DNA of 64,000 bases, taken from Amycolatopsis aidingensis (GTDB lineage Bacteria > Actinomycetota > Actinomycetes > Mycobacteriales > Pseudonocardiaceae). The DNA is taken from assembly GCF_018885265.1 (NCBI RefSeq), contig NZ_CP076538.1:3198001-3262000 (forward strand), given 5' to 3'. Position numbers and translations under genes: made by a program. Positions 53,870-61,756 of this stretch are shown one piece after another; position 1 is the first letter of the stretch; the number at the start of each line of letters is the position of its first letter. The notes under the pieces were generated by a model, which searched no databases, was not told the origin of the DNA, and saw nothing but the letters and a program-made list of their open reading frames with translations.

Positions 53870-54739
53870 CTACAGACGGGAGCGGGTACGGGAACGGTTG
53901 CAGCGGGCGGCCCGTTGCCCGCGGTTGCCAACCAGCCAGCCGAGATCCCTGCCGAAGGACCAGGTCAGCGCGGCCAGTGCCAGGGCGGTCCCGGCCAGGG
54001 CCACCGGTGGGGGGAACACCTCGGAGGCCGCGGCCACCAGGACGATCCCCTGCGCGGCCGCGACCGTCTTACGGCCGGGGCGCGGCGGCAGTGGGGCGCG
54101 CAGCCACGGCCATACCACCCCGGCCGCGAGGAAGGCGTAGCGCATCAGGCCGATCGCCAGTACCCAGCCGCCGAGCGAGCCGGCCACCAGTGCGCTGAGC
54201 ACCAGGATCAGCGAGGCGTCGACCTCCATATCGAACCGGGCGCCCAGCGGGGAGGCGGTTCCGGTGCTGCGGGCGACCTTGCCGTCCACCGCGTCCAGTA
54301 CCAGCGCGATGGTGGCCAGTGCGACCAGCGGGACGGTCGGTGCCTTGCCGGTCATGGCCTCGGCGGCGAGTGCGGTGACCCCGCCGGTGAGCGTGGCCCG
54401 TACCAGGGTGACCTGGCTCGCGGGCCCCAGCGGGCCCCGGCCGCGGCGCAGCGCCAGGGTGAGGGCCAGGTAGACCGCGAGGCCGTAGCCGCCGCCTGCC
54501 AGCCAGCCTGCGGCACCGAGGCCGGTGGTGGCCGCCAGCAACCCCAGCAGCACCAGTTGCAGGACGAGGCCACCGGCGGCGGTCCGGTGCCCGCCCGCTG
54601 TGCACAACCCGACCTCCAGCGATGAGGGGCCCGCGGGCCCCGGCTTCCGTGGCCGCGCAGTGTAGGCGGCCACCGGGCCGAGCGGAAACGCGTGATCGAA
54701 GTACCTGATCCGGCCACCGCCGTCGGCAGGGCGGCCCAC
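53870..54739 (-). CDS. CDP-alcohol phosphatidyltransferase-family membrane enzyme
   Basis: About 289 residues with six membrane helices. The family catalytic motif D-x2-DG-x2-AR-x8-G-x3-D-x3-D is complete in LDAVDGKVARSTGTASPLG followed by ARFDMEVDASL. Enzymes of this family move a phosphoalcohol from a CDP-linked lipid or sugar alcohol to an acceptor. The start is uncertain: GTG 54739 or GTG 54808; the frame is open to 54925 but would overlap the divergent gene. It diverges from the six-gene pathway operon and may attach its product to lipid. Confidence 0.78.
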   Translation of the reverse strand: MGRPADGGGRIRYFDHAFPLGPVAAYTARPRKPGPAGPSSLEVGLCTAGGHRTAAGGLVLQLVLLGLLAATTGLGAAGWLAGGGYGLAVYLALTLALRRGRGPLGPASQVTLVRATLTGGVTALAAEAMTGKAPTVPLVALATIALVLDAVDGKVARSTGTASPLGARFDMEVDASLILVLSALVAGSLGGWVLAIGLMRYAFLAAGVVWPWLRAPLPPRPGRKTVAAAQGIVLVAAASEVFPPPVALAGTALALAALTWSFGRDLGWLVGNRGQRAARCNRSRTRSRL

Positions 54740-54821
54740 GGTCCACTTGGTATGCTCGCCGACGAGCCTAGCTGGAGCGCATGCGGCGTCAAGGTCGCTG
54801 ACCAGCACTGGAGGACTGCCA

Positions 54822-55799
54822 ATGGGGGGCGCAGCCCACGCCTTCTGGGTTCGCGCGCGCGGCCAGGGCGAGATCCGCCCGGTCGAGCTGCCCGAGCCGG
54901 GAGCCGATGAGGTGCTGGTGCGCACGCTCTACTCCGGGATCAGCAGGGGCACCGAGGCGCTGGTGTTCCGGGGCGGTGTCCCGCAGAGCCAGTACGAGCT
55001 GATGCGGGCGCCGTTCCAGGAGGGTGACTTCCCGGCCCCGGTGAAGTACGGCTACCTGAACGTCGGCGTGGTCGAGCGGGGCCCGGACGCGCTGCGCGGC
55101 CGGACGGTGTTCTGCCTGTACCCGCACCAGACCCGGTATGTGGTCCCGGCGGCCGCGGTGACCCCGGTGCCGGACCCGGTTCCCGCGGCACGGGCGGTAC
55201 TGGCCGGTGCGGTGGAGACCGCGGTGAACGCAGCCTGGGACGCCGCGCCCCTGCTCGGGGACCGGATCTCCGTGGTGGGGGCCGGGATGATCGGCTGCTG
55301 CGTGGCCAGGGTGCTGTCCCGCTTCCCCGGTACCAGGGTGCAGCTGGTCGACACCGACCCCGGGCGAGCCGAGGTCGCCGCCGCGCTCGGGGTCGACTTC
55401 GCCACCCCGCAGCGGGCCGCGGCCGAGCGGGACCTGGTGGTGCACGCCAGCGGCACCGAATCCGGGCTCACCCTGGCGCTGGAGCTGCCGGTCCGCGATG
55501 GCGTGGTGGTGGAGCTGAGCTGGTACGGCGACCGCAGGGTGGCCCTGCCCCTCGGCGAGTTCTTCCACTCCCGCAGGCTGGTGCTGCGCAGCAGCCAGGT
55601 CGGCACCGTGTCCCCGGCGCGGGCGGGCCGCAGAGACCACGCCGACCGCCTTGCGCTGGCCCTCGAACTGCTCGCCGACCCGGCCTTCGACGCGCTGGTC
55701 ACCGGCGAGTGCCGGTTCACCGAGCTGCCGCGGGTGCTGCCCGCGCTGCTCGGCGATGAACCGGCCGCGCTTTGCCACCGTGTGGTGTATGACCGGTAG
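54822..55799 (+). CDS. Zinc-type (MDR) alcohol dehydrogenase-like protein
   Basis: A 325-residue MDR-superfamily oxidoreductase from ATG 54822, 6 nt after GGAGGA. The GroES-like part (LYSGISRGTEALVFRGGVP, KYGYLNVGVVERGPDAL) and a Rossmann domain with ISVVGAGMIGCCVARVLSRFP (about residues 146-167) are visible. The catalytic zinc ligands of classic ADHs are absent (SGISRGTE in place of a Cys-containing motif), as in BchC/TDH-like members. First gene of a tightly packed operon. Confidence 0.85.
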   Translation: MGGAAHAFWVRARGQGEIRPVELPEPGADEVLVRTLYSGISRGTEALVFRGGVPQSQYELMRAPFQEGDFPAPVKYGYLNVGVVERGPDALRGRTVFCLYPHQTRYVVPAAAVTPVPDPVPAARAVLAGAVETAVNAAWDAAPLLGDRISVVGAGMIGCCVARVLSRFPGTRVQLVDTDPGRAEVAAALGVDFATPQRAAAERDLVVHASGTESGLTLALELPVRDGVVVELSWYGDRRVALPLGEFFHSRRLVLRSSQVGTVSPARAGRRDHADRLALALELLADPAFDALVTGECRFTELPRVLPALLGDEPAALCHRVVYDR

Positions 55800-55823
55800 T
55801 CGAGCGGGCTGGAGGGCAGCGCG

Positions 55824-56222
55824 TTGTTCCAACTCACCGTCCGTGACCACGTCATGGTCGCGCACAGTTTCCGCGGGGAGGTCTTCGGCCCGGCGCAGCG
55901 GCTGCACGGCGCCACCTTCGTGGTGGAGGCGACCTTCCGCAGGGCCGAGCTGGACCAGGACAACATCGTGGTGGACATCGGGCTGGCCACCGGTGAGCTC
56001 GGGCAGGTGCTCGGCGAGCTGAACTACCGCAACCTGGACGAGCAGCCGGAGTTCGCGGGCGTGAACACCTCGACCGAGTTCCTGGCCAAAGTGGTCGCGG
56101 ACCGGCTGGCCGAGCGGGTGCACGCGGGCGGCCTCGGTGCGGGTGCCCACGGCCTCGCCGGGATCACCGTCACCCTGCGCGAGTCGCCGGTGGCCTGGGC
56201 CAGTTACGAGCGGTCGTTGTGA
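55824..56222 (+). CDS. 6-pyruvoyltetrahydropterin synthase/QueD-like protein, variant active site
   Basis: A 132-residue T-fold protein starting with TTG 55824, 7 nt after GGAGGG. The first zinc His lies in [10 protein letters not shown]; the usual C-x-LHGHNY motif is replaced by [16 protein letters not shown], losing the catalytic Cys and one zinc His. [15 protein letters not shown] and the pterin-anchoring Glu region [15 protein letters not shown] remain. The changed residues suggest a different reaction or a binding role on a pterin-like substrate. Second gene of the operon, overlapping the glycosyltransferase. Confidence 0.82.
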   Translation: MFQLTVRDHVMVAHSFRGEVFGPAQRLHGATFVVEATFRRAELDQDNIVVDIGLATGELGQVLGELNYRNLDEQPEFAGVNTSTEFLAKVVADRLAERVHAGGLGAGAHGLAGITVTLRESPVAWASYERSL

Positions 56223-57304
56223 CCGGGCGTGCCGCCCCGAGCTTCCTGCTGCCCGGTGAGGTGGACGATCCCACGGTGCCCAGCGGGGGCAACGTCTACG
56301 GCCGCAGGGTGTGCCGGGAGCTGCCCGCGCGGGCGGTGCCGATCGAAGGAAGCTGGCCGCGGCCGGAGCGGACCGCGCGTGCCGAGCTCGCCTGCGCGCT
56401 GCGTGCCGAGCCGGATGGCGCGGTCGTGCTGCTCGACGGGCTGGTGGCCTGCGGGGTGCCGGACATCGTCGTGCCGCAGGCGCGCAGGCTGCGGCTGGTG
56501 GTGCTGGTGCACCTCCCGCTCGGCGACGAGACCGGGTTGCCTGCCGAGCTCGCCGCGCGGCTGGATGCGGCGGAGCGGGCCACGCTGCGGGCGGTACCTG
56601 CCGTGGTGGCGACCAGCCGGTGGGCCGCGGGCAGGCTGGTCGAGCACCATGGCCTGGAAGCGGAAAGGGTGCACACCGTCGAACCGGGCACCGATCCGGC
56701 TCCGCTGGCCCACGGCACCGACGGCCGCTCCCGGTTGCTGTGCGTGGCCGCGGTCACCCCGCGCAAGGGGCTCGACCTGCTGGCCGAGGCCCTGTCCGGG
56801 GTCGCCGACCAGCGGTGGACCTGCGCCTGCGTCGGGGCGACCCGCCGCGACCCCGGCCACACCACGCGGCTGCGCGGGCTGATCGAACGCCACGGCCTCG
56901 GCGACCGGATGACCCTGGCCGGGCCGCGGGCGGGAGCCGAGCTGGCCGCCTGCTATGCCGCGGCGGACCTGCTGGTGCTGCCGTCCAGGGCGGAGACCTA
57001 CGGGATGGTGGTGACCGAGGCGCTGGCCCGTGGCGTGCCGGTGCTGGCCACCGCGGTGGACGGGGTGCCGCAGGCGCTGGGCCTGACCCCGGACGGCGAC
57101 CTGCCGGGCATGCTGGTGCCGCCGGATGACCCCGCCGCCCTCGGCGCCGCGCTGCGCGAATGGTTCGCGCGGGCCCGGCTACGGCACCACCTCCGGGTGG
57201 CGGCGCGGCGCAGGCGCGGCACCCTGCGCGGCTGGGAGGTCACCGCGCAGCGGCTGGCCGGGGTGCTGGCCGGGCTGCGCGGGGAACCGGGGAGGGCCGC
57301 GTGA
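56219..57304 (+). CDS. GT4-family glycosyltransferase
   Basis: A 361-residue GT-B enzyme overlapping the previous gene by GTGA. The C-terminal nucleotide-sugar half shows [72 protein letters not shown], the EX7E signature of GT4. The N-terminal half begins [24 protein letters not shown]. It transfers a sugar, probably from GDP- or UDP-sugar, to an unknown acceptor made by the neighbouring enzymes. Confidence 0.9.
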   Translation: MTGRAAPSFLLPGEVDDPTVPSGGNVYGRRVCRELPARAVPIEGSWPRPERTARAELACALRAEPDGAVVLLDGLVACGVPDIVVPQARRLRLVVLVHLPLGDETGLPAELAARLDAAERATLRAVPAVVATSRWAAGRLVEHHGLEAERVHTVEPGTDPAPLAHGTDGRSRLLCVAAVTPRKGLDLLAEALSGVADQRWTCACVGATRRDPGHTTRLRGLIERHGLGDRMTLAGPRAGAELAACYAAADLLVLPSRAETYGMVVTEALARGVPVLATAVDGVPQALGLTPDGDLPGMLVPPDDPAALGAALREWFARARLRHHLRVAARRRRGTLRGWEVTAQRLAGVLAGLRGEPGRAA

Positions 57305-58131
57305 GCAGCTCTGCTTCCCCCACCTACTCCGCTTCCTGGTTGCGGCTGCGCGAAGATGCGGATGCCCAGGCGCGGGCCATCGGGCTGGTGGCCGCCCTGC
57401 GGCCGCACCTGCCCGGCCCGCCCTTGCTGGTGCGGGACCTCGGCTGCGGCACCGGGTCGATGGGCCGGTGGCTCGCCGGATGGCTTCCCGGCCCGCAACG
57501 CTGGATCCTGCACGACCACGACCCCGGCCTGCTCGCCGCGGCCGCCGCCGCGCAACCGGAACGCGCAGCCGACGGCACCCCGGTCGACGTGCGCACCGAG
57601 CAGGGCGACCTCACCGAGCTGCGTGCCACGCACCTGGCCGGCACCTCGCTGGTGACCGCGTCGGCACTGCTGGACCTGCTGACCGCCGAGGAAGTCGCCG
57701 GGCTCGCGGCGGCCTGCACCGGGGCCGGGTGCGCCGCGCTGCTGACCCTCTCGGTGACCGGTCGGGTCGAGCTCACCCCGCCCGATCCGCTGGACGCCGA
57801 ACTCGCCGCCGCCTTCAACGACCACCAGCGGCGCAGGATGCACGGCAGGCGGCTGCTCGGGCCGGACGCGGCCGAGATGGCCGCCGCGGCCTTCCGGCAC
57901 GGGGGAGCGACCGTGTGCAGGCAGCCCAGCCCATGGCGGCTTGGCGCGGCCGAGGCGGCGCTGGCCGGGGAATGGCTGCGGGGCTGGGTCGCGGCCGCCG
58001 TGCAGCAGCGCCCTGACCTGGAACCGGCCGCCACGGACTACCTGCACCGGCGGCTGCGCGGCTGCGCCGAGGGCGCGCTGCGGGTGGTGGTCTGGCATGA
58101 GGACCTGCTCGTGTTGCCGGCGGGGGGATGA
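57301..58131 (+). CDS. Class I SAM-dependent methyltransferase
   Basis: A 276-residue enzyme with SAM motif I in LLVRDLGCGTGSMGRWLAGW (about residues 41-60) and motif II/III in WILHDHDPGLLAAAA and VTASALLDLLTAEEV. GTG 57301 overlaps the glycosyltransferase stop. The acceptor is unknown; the operon context points to the pathway's pterin- or pyrimidine-like product. Confidence 0.88.
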   Translation: MSSSASPTYSASWLRLREDADAQARAIGLVAALRPHLPGPPLLVRDLGCGTGSMGRWLAGWLPGPQRWILHDHDPGLLAAAAAAQPERAADGTPVDVRTEQGDLTELRATHLAGTSLVTASALLDLLTAEEVAGLAAACTGAGCAALLTLSVTGRVELTPPDPLDAELAAAFNDHQRRRMHGRRLLGPDAAEMAAAAFRHGGATVCRQPSPWRLGAAEAALAGEWLRGWVAAAVQQRPDLEPAATDYLHRRLRGCAEGALRVVVWHEDLLVLPAGG

Positions 58132-59126
58132 GCGTGCGGCGGCGTGTGCTGGCCTGGCTGCGCCCGGGTGCCGGGCTGGCCATCCTCGGCGTGCTGCTGT
58201 GGCAGCTGGGCACCGAGGCAGTGGTGGACGGCCTGCGGGTGATCGGGTTGCGCGAGCTGTTGCTGGCACTGGCGATCGGGCTGGCCACCACGGTGCTCAG
58301 CGCATGGCGCTGGTGCCTGGTGGCGCGGCGGCTGGGGCTGTGGCTGCCGCTGGGCAAGGCCGTTGCGGACTACTACCGGGCGCTGCTGCTGAACGCCTTG
58401 CTGCCCGCGGGCATGCTCGGCGATGTGCACCGCGCGGTGCGGCACGGCAGGCAGGAGGGCGACCTCGGGCTCGGCGTGCGGGCGGTGGTGCTGGAGCGGG
58501 CCGCGGGCCAGGTGGTGCTCGTCCTCGCCGGGGTGGCGGTGCTGCTGGCCCGGCCGGCCGTGGTGCCCGCCGAGTTCCGCGGCCTGGTCACCACCTCCGG
58601 CGTGGTGCTCGTCGGGCTGGCCGCCCTGCTGCTGGTGCTCGCGCTCACCGGCGGTGGACGGGGCAGCGGCGGGCCGCGGTGGCGCCGGGTGTGCACCGCG
58701 TTCGGCGCCGAGGTCCGGACCGGCCTGCTCGCCAGGGACGCCTGGCCGGGGGTGGCCGCGCTCTCGGTCGCCGCGCTGGCCGGTTACCTCATCCTGTTCC
58801 TGATCGCGGCGAGGGCGGCCGGATCGGTCGCACCGGCAACCCAGCTGCTGCCCCTGCTGGTGCTCGCGCTGCTCGCCATGGGGCTGCCGGTGAACATCGG
58901 GGGCTGGGGAGCCAGGGAGGGCACCGCGGCACTGGCCTTCGGCGCGGCCGGGCTGGGTGCGGCGGAGGGACTGACCACGGCGGTGGTCTACGGGGTGCTC
59001 GCGCTGGTCGCGAGCCTGCCCGGCGCCGGGGTGCTGCTGCTCGGCAGGCGGTACGGCGGCCGCGTTCTCGACCCGCGGCGGGCGCACTGCGCCCGGACGC
59101 CCGTACGGATTGGACAGTCGACATGA
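58128..59126 (+). CDS. AglD/lysylphosphatidylglycerol-synthase TM-type membrane protein
   Basis: A 332-residue protein with eight or so helices of the UPF0104/AglD family: DYYRALLLNALLPAGMLGDVHRAVR and LLALLAMGLPVNIGGWGAREGTAALAF are characteristic. Family members are thought to flip lipid-linked sugars or belong to lipid aminoacylation enzymes, whose soluble domain is absent here. ATG 58128 overlaps the methyltransferase stop. It suggests that the pathway product is membrane-linked or exported. Confidence 0.88.
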   Translation: MSVRRRVLAWLRPGAGLAILGVLLWQLGTEAVVDGLRVIGLRELLLALAIGLATTVLSAWRWCLVARRLGLWLPLGKAVADYYRALLLNALLPAGMLGDVHRAVRHGRQEGDLGLGVRAVVLERAAGQVVLVLAGVAVLLARPAVVPAEFRGLVTTSGVVLVGLAALLLVLALTGGGRGSGGPRWRRVCTAFGAEVRTGLLARDAWPGVAALSVAALAGYLILFLIAARAAGSVAPATQLLPLLVLALLAMGLPVNIGGWGAREGTAALAFGAAGLGAAEGLTTAVVYGVLALVASLPGAGVLLLGRRYGGRVLDPRRAHCARTPVRIGQST

Positions 59127-59743
59127 CGCAACCGCGCCCGGCCCTGCGCCGGACCGTGGAAACCCGGATGCCCACCCCGGCAGGGAACTTTCGCGCGATC
59201 GGGTACCGGGACCCCGGGGACGCGCACGAGCAGGTGGCGCTGGTGCACGGCGAGGTCACCGCGGGCGAGGTGCTGGTGCGGGTGCACTCGGAGTGCCTGA
59301 CCGGGGACGTGTTCGGTTCGACCCACTGCGAATGCGGGGAGCAGCTTTCCGCGGCCTTGCACGAGATCGTAGCGGCGGGCGCGGGCGTGCTGGTCTACCT
59401 GCGCGGGCACGAGGGCAGGGGGATCGGGCTGCTGGCGAAGCTGAAGGCGCTGCGGCTGCAGGACGAGGGCATGGACACCGTGGAGGCGAACCTGGCGCTG
59501 GGTCTTCCGGTGGATGCCAGGGACTACCGGCTGGCCGCGGAGATCCTGCGTGACCTCGGGGTGCCCGCGGTACGGCTGCTTTCGAACAACCCGCGGAAGG
59601 TGGCCGCCCTGCGGCGGTACGGGATCCGGCTGGTCGAGCGGGTCGGCCTGCTGGCCGAACCGAACGAGGAGAACCTGCGCTACCTGCGCACCAAGCGCGA
59701 GCGGCTGGACCATCACCTGCCCCACCTCGACGTGCCCGGCTGA
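59123..59743 (+). CDS. GTP cyclohydrolase II-like enzyme, probable FAPy-type variant
   Basis: A 206-residue RibA-fold enzyme overlapping the flippase gene by ATGA. The zinc Cys set is intact (HSECLTGDVFGSTHCECGEQ), as are the GTP-binding Arg/Glu segments (YLRGHEGRGIGLLAKL) and LLSNNPRKVAAL. E. coli RibA Tyr105 (RAYALQDQG) is Leu110 here (KALRLQDEG). In a Streptomyces paralogue the change of that Tyr, to Met, makes the enzyme stop at the formylated pyrimidine FAPy. I infer the same here. A fused DHBP synthase domain is absent. Confidence 0.88.
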   Translation: MTQPRPALRRTVETRMPTPAGNFRAIGYRDPGDAHEQVALVHGEVTAGEVLVRVHSECLTGDVFGSTHCECGEQLSAALHEIVAAGAGVLVYLRGHEGRGIGLLAKLKALRLQDEGMDTVEANLALGLPVDARDYRLAAEILRDLGVPAVRLLSNNPRKVAALRRYGIRLVERVGLLAEPNEENLRYLRTKRERLDHHLPHLDVPG

Positions 59744-60459
59744 TCGAGCACGGCGAGCAGTTCGCCGAAGGCCGTCACCAGGCCGGCGAGCAGCAGGCGG
59801 CCCTTCTCCGCTGAGGCCGCCGATGGGCGGCCGACCACCCCGGACTCGCTGTATGCGGCGAGGCCGAGGGTGAGCAGGTGCTCTCGCCCTTCGGCGAGGT
59901 GATCGGCGGCGGCGTAGCCGGGGCGGACAAGGTGCGGGTGGGCATGCAGCAGCAGCGAGGTCTCCAGTTCGCCCGCGTGCATATCGCTGCGCGCCGGGGT
60001 GACGATCCCGGCGGCGGCGCGCGCCCCGGCCAGCGCCTCCCCGGTGGGGAACAGTGCCATCCGGTAGCCTGCCGGCCCGGCCTCCTGGACTACATTGGAC
60101 AGTACGTAGTTCCCGCCGTGCCCGTTGACGAGCACCAGCCGCTCGATCCCGGAGCGGCGCAGTGACTCCGCCACATCGGCGACGATCGCGTGCAGGGTGC
60201 GCGCCGAGATGCTCACCGTGCCGGGCCAGGCGGCGTGCTCGTGCGAGCAGGAGATGGTGACCGGCGGCAGCCGCAGTACCGGGTGGGCGGCGGCGATCGC
60301 GCCCGCGATCGTCGTCGCGATCACCGTGTCGGTGGACAGCGGCAGGAACTCGCCGTGCTGCTCGAAGCTGCCCACCGGCAGCACGGCGACCCGCGCGTCC
60401 CGGTCGCGTTCCTCGGTCGTGGTGCTCACCGGCAGCAGCTGCCCGTCGAACCCGCTCAT
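59713..60459 (-). CDS. Creatininase-family amidohydrolase (possible FAPy deformylase)
   Basis: A 248-residue metal-dependent amidohydrolase. Metal ligands are seen in VGSFEQHGEFLPLSTDT (Glu, His, Asp), LVNGHGGN (His) and MHAGELETSLL (Glu). Archaeal ArfB, a member of this family, removes the formyl group from the FAPy nucleotide. Next to a cyclohydrolase predicted to make FAPy, the same reaction is the best inference; MftE-type peptidase activity is the alternative. It overlaps the reductase gene by ATGA and the cyclohydrolase gene tail to tail by 31 nt. Confidence 0.85.
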   Translation of the reverse strand: MSGFDGQLLPVSTTTEERDRDARVAVLPVGSFEQHGEFLPLSTDTVIATTIAGAIAAAHPVLRLPPVTISCSHEHAAWPGTVSISARTLHAIVADVAESLRRSGIERLVLVNGHGGNYVLSNVVQEAGPAGYRMALFPTGEALAGARAAAGIVTPARSDMHAGELETSLLLHAHPHLVRPGYAAADHLAEGREHLLTLGLAAYSESGVVGRPSAASAEKGRLLLAGLVTAFGELLAVLDQPGTSRWGR

Positions 60460-61151
60460 ACCTCGCCTTCCGTTCGGTGCTCCGGCCTGCCTGGCCCGCC
60501 CTCGCCGCCGGTGATCAGATAGCGCAGCAGGACGACATCGCCGAGCCTGCGCACCTCGGCCAGGGTCAGCGGGTGCCGCGCGTCCTGCGGGAACCTGCCG
60601 GGGTGCACGAACCGGGGAGCGTCCGGATCGCCGACGAAGAAGGGTGCGCAGACCAGTTGCAGCTCATCGGCGAGTCCCTGGGTGAGGAACATGGTGTGCA
60701 TCGCGCCGCCGCCCTCGACCATCAGCCGCCGTACCTTCCTCGCGGCCAGGTCGGCGAGCACCCGCCGCGGGTCGAGTGGGTCCCCGGCGCCGATCACGGT
60801 GGCCACCCCGCCGAGCCGTTCCCGAACCGCGGGGACGGCGGAGCCGGGGGTGTAGACCAGCTTGCCCGCCCGCCCGGTGGTGAAGAACCGGGAGGCAGGG
60901 TCGAGCCGTCCGCTGGCGGTGACGGTGACCTTCACCGGGTCGGCCGGCACTCCGAACCGCACCGTGAGCCGGGGGTCGTCGGCACGGATCGTGTTGGCCC
61001 CGACGAGGATGGCGTCCACCCCGGCCCGCACCTGATGCACCCGCTCGACGTCCTCCTGGTTGGAAAGCACCAGCCGGGTCGCGCTGCCGTCGTCGATGTA
61101 CCCGTCCAGGGAGACGGCAACGGAGAGCAGTACGTAGGGGCGGGCGGTCAT
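60456..61151 (-). CDS. RibD C-terminal-type pyrimidine reductase
   Basis: A 231-residue DHFR-fold reductase equal to the RibD C-terminal domain or archaeal RibC-like reductase: YVLLSVAVSLDGYIDDGSATRLVLSNQEDVERVHQVRAGVDAILVGANTIRADDPRLTVR (read in parts) and RRLMVEGGGAMHTMFL with the NADPH-binding Gly-rich loop. It would reduce the ribosyl side chain of a pyrimidine made by the cyclohydrolase and deformylase. ATG 61151 overlaps the regulator stop. Confidence 0.88.
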   Translation of the reverse strand: MTARPYVLLSVAVSLDGYIDDGSATRLVLSNQEDVERVHQVRAGVDAILVGANTIRADDPRLTVRFGVPADPVKVTVTASGRLDPASRFFTTGRAGKLVYTPGSAVPAVRERLGGVATVIGAGDPLDPRRVLADLAARKVRRLMVEGGGAMHTMFLTQGLADELQLVCAPFFVGDPDAPRFVHPGRFPQDARHPLTLAEVRRLGDVVLLRYLITGGEGGPGRPEHRTEGEV

Positions 61152-61687
61152 TCGGCGAGCCGGTGCAGCAGGACGATCCCGCCGTGCGCCGGTTGGTCGA
61201 GCCGCTGGTCGTCGGTCTCCACGTACTCGTCGATCACCGCGCAGATGCGCCGGTCCAGCTCGGCCACGTCCGCCGCGGACAGGTGCAGCATGAACCGCGC
61301 GTATGTGCGCAGCGATTCCGGGCCCGCCTCGGCGAACTCCTCCTGGAATGCCTCCAATGGGGTGGTGCCCGCCTCGGTGACCGGGATGCTCAGCCACCAG
61401 GTGTGGGTGGTCGAGCGGTAGGGCTTCTCCAGCGCGCCGCTCTCGCCGGTGCGCACCTCGGCCTGCGCGAGCAGCCCGGCCTCGATCAGCTGGCGGACGT
61501 GGTAGAGCACGGTGCCGGGGTCCCGGCCCAGCCGGTCGGCCAGTTGCTTGTTGGTCATCTCCTGCTGCCGGCACAGCCGCAGGATGCGTTGCCGCAACGG
61601 GTGCCCGAGGGCCTTGGCCTCGGCGGCCGTGACCGCACGTCGTTCCCGCGGACCAGGCGTGGACTCCTCGGCGTGCTGATCCCGCAT
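61148..61687 (-). CDS. ArsR-type winged-helix regulator
   Basis: A 179-residue regulator: winged helix in KALGHPLRQRILRLCRQQEMTNKQLADRLGRDPGTVLYHVRQLIEAGLL (about residues 25-75) and a helical C-terminal domain. No metal-binding Cys pair is seen, so it is not a classical arsenic sensor. ATG 61687 is preferred; ATG 61705 is an alternative. It is first in the operon with the reductase and creatininase genes and divergent from the MFS gene, and could control both units. Confidence 0.85.
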   Translation of the reverse strand: MRDQHAEESTPGPRERRAVTAAEAKALGHPLRQRILRLCRQQEMTNKQLADRLGRDPGTVLYHVRQLIEAGLLAQAEVRTGESGALEKPYRSTTHTWWLSIPVTEAGTTPLEAFQEEFAEAGPESLRTYARFMLHLSAADVAELDRRICAVIDEYVETDDQRLDQPAHGGIVLLHRLAE

Positions 61688-61756
61688 GGCCGCAGGGTAG
61701 CCCATGGCGGGCGCGCCGACGGCGTCGAACCGGCAGTGATTGAGAAAAGTCCATCG

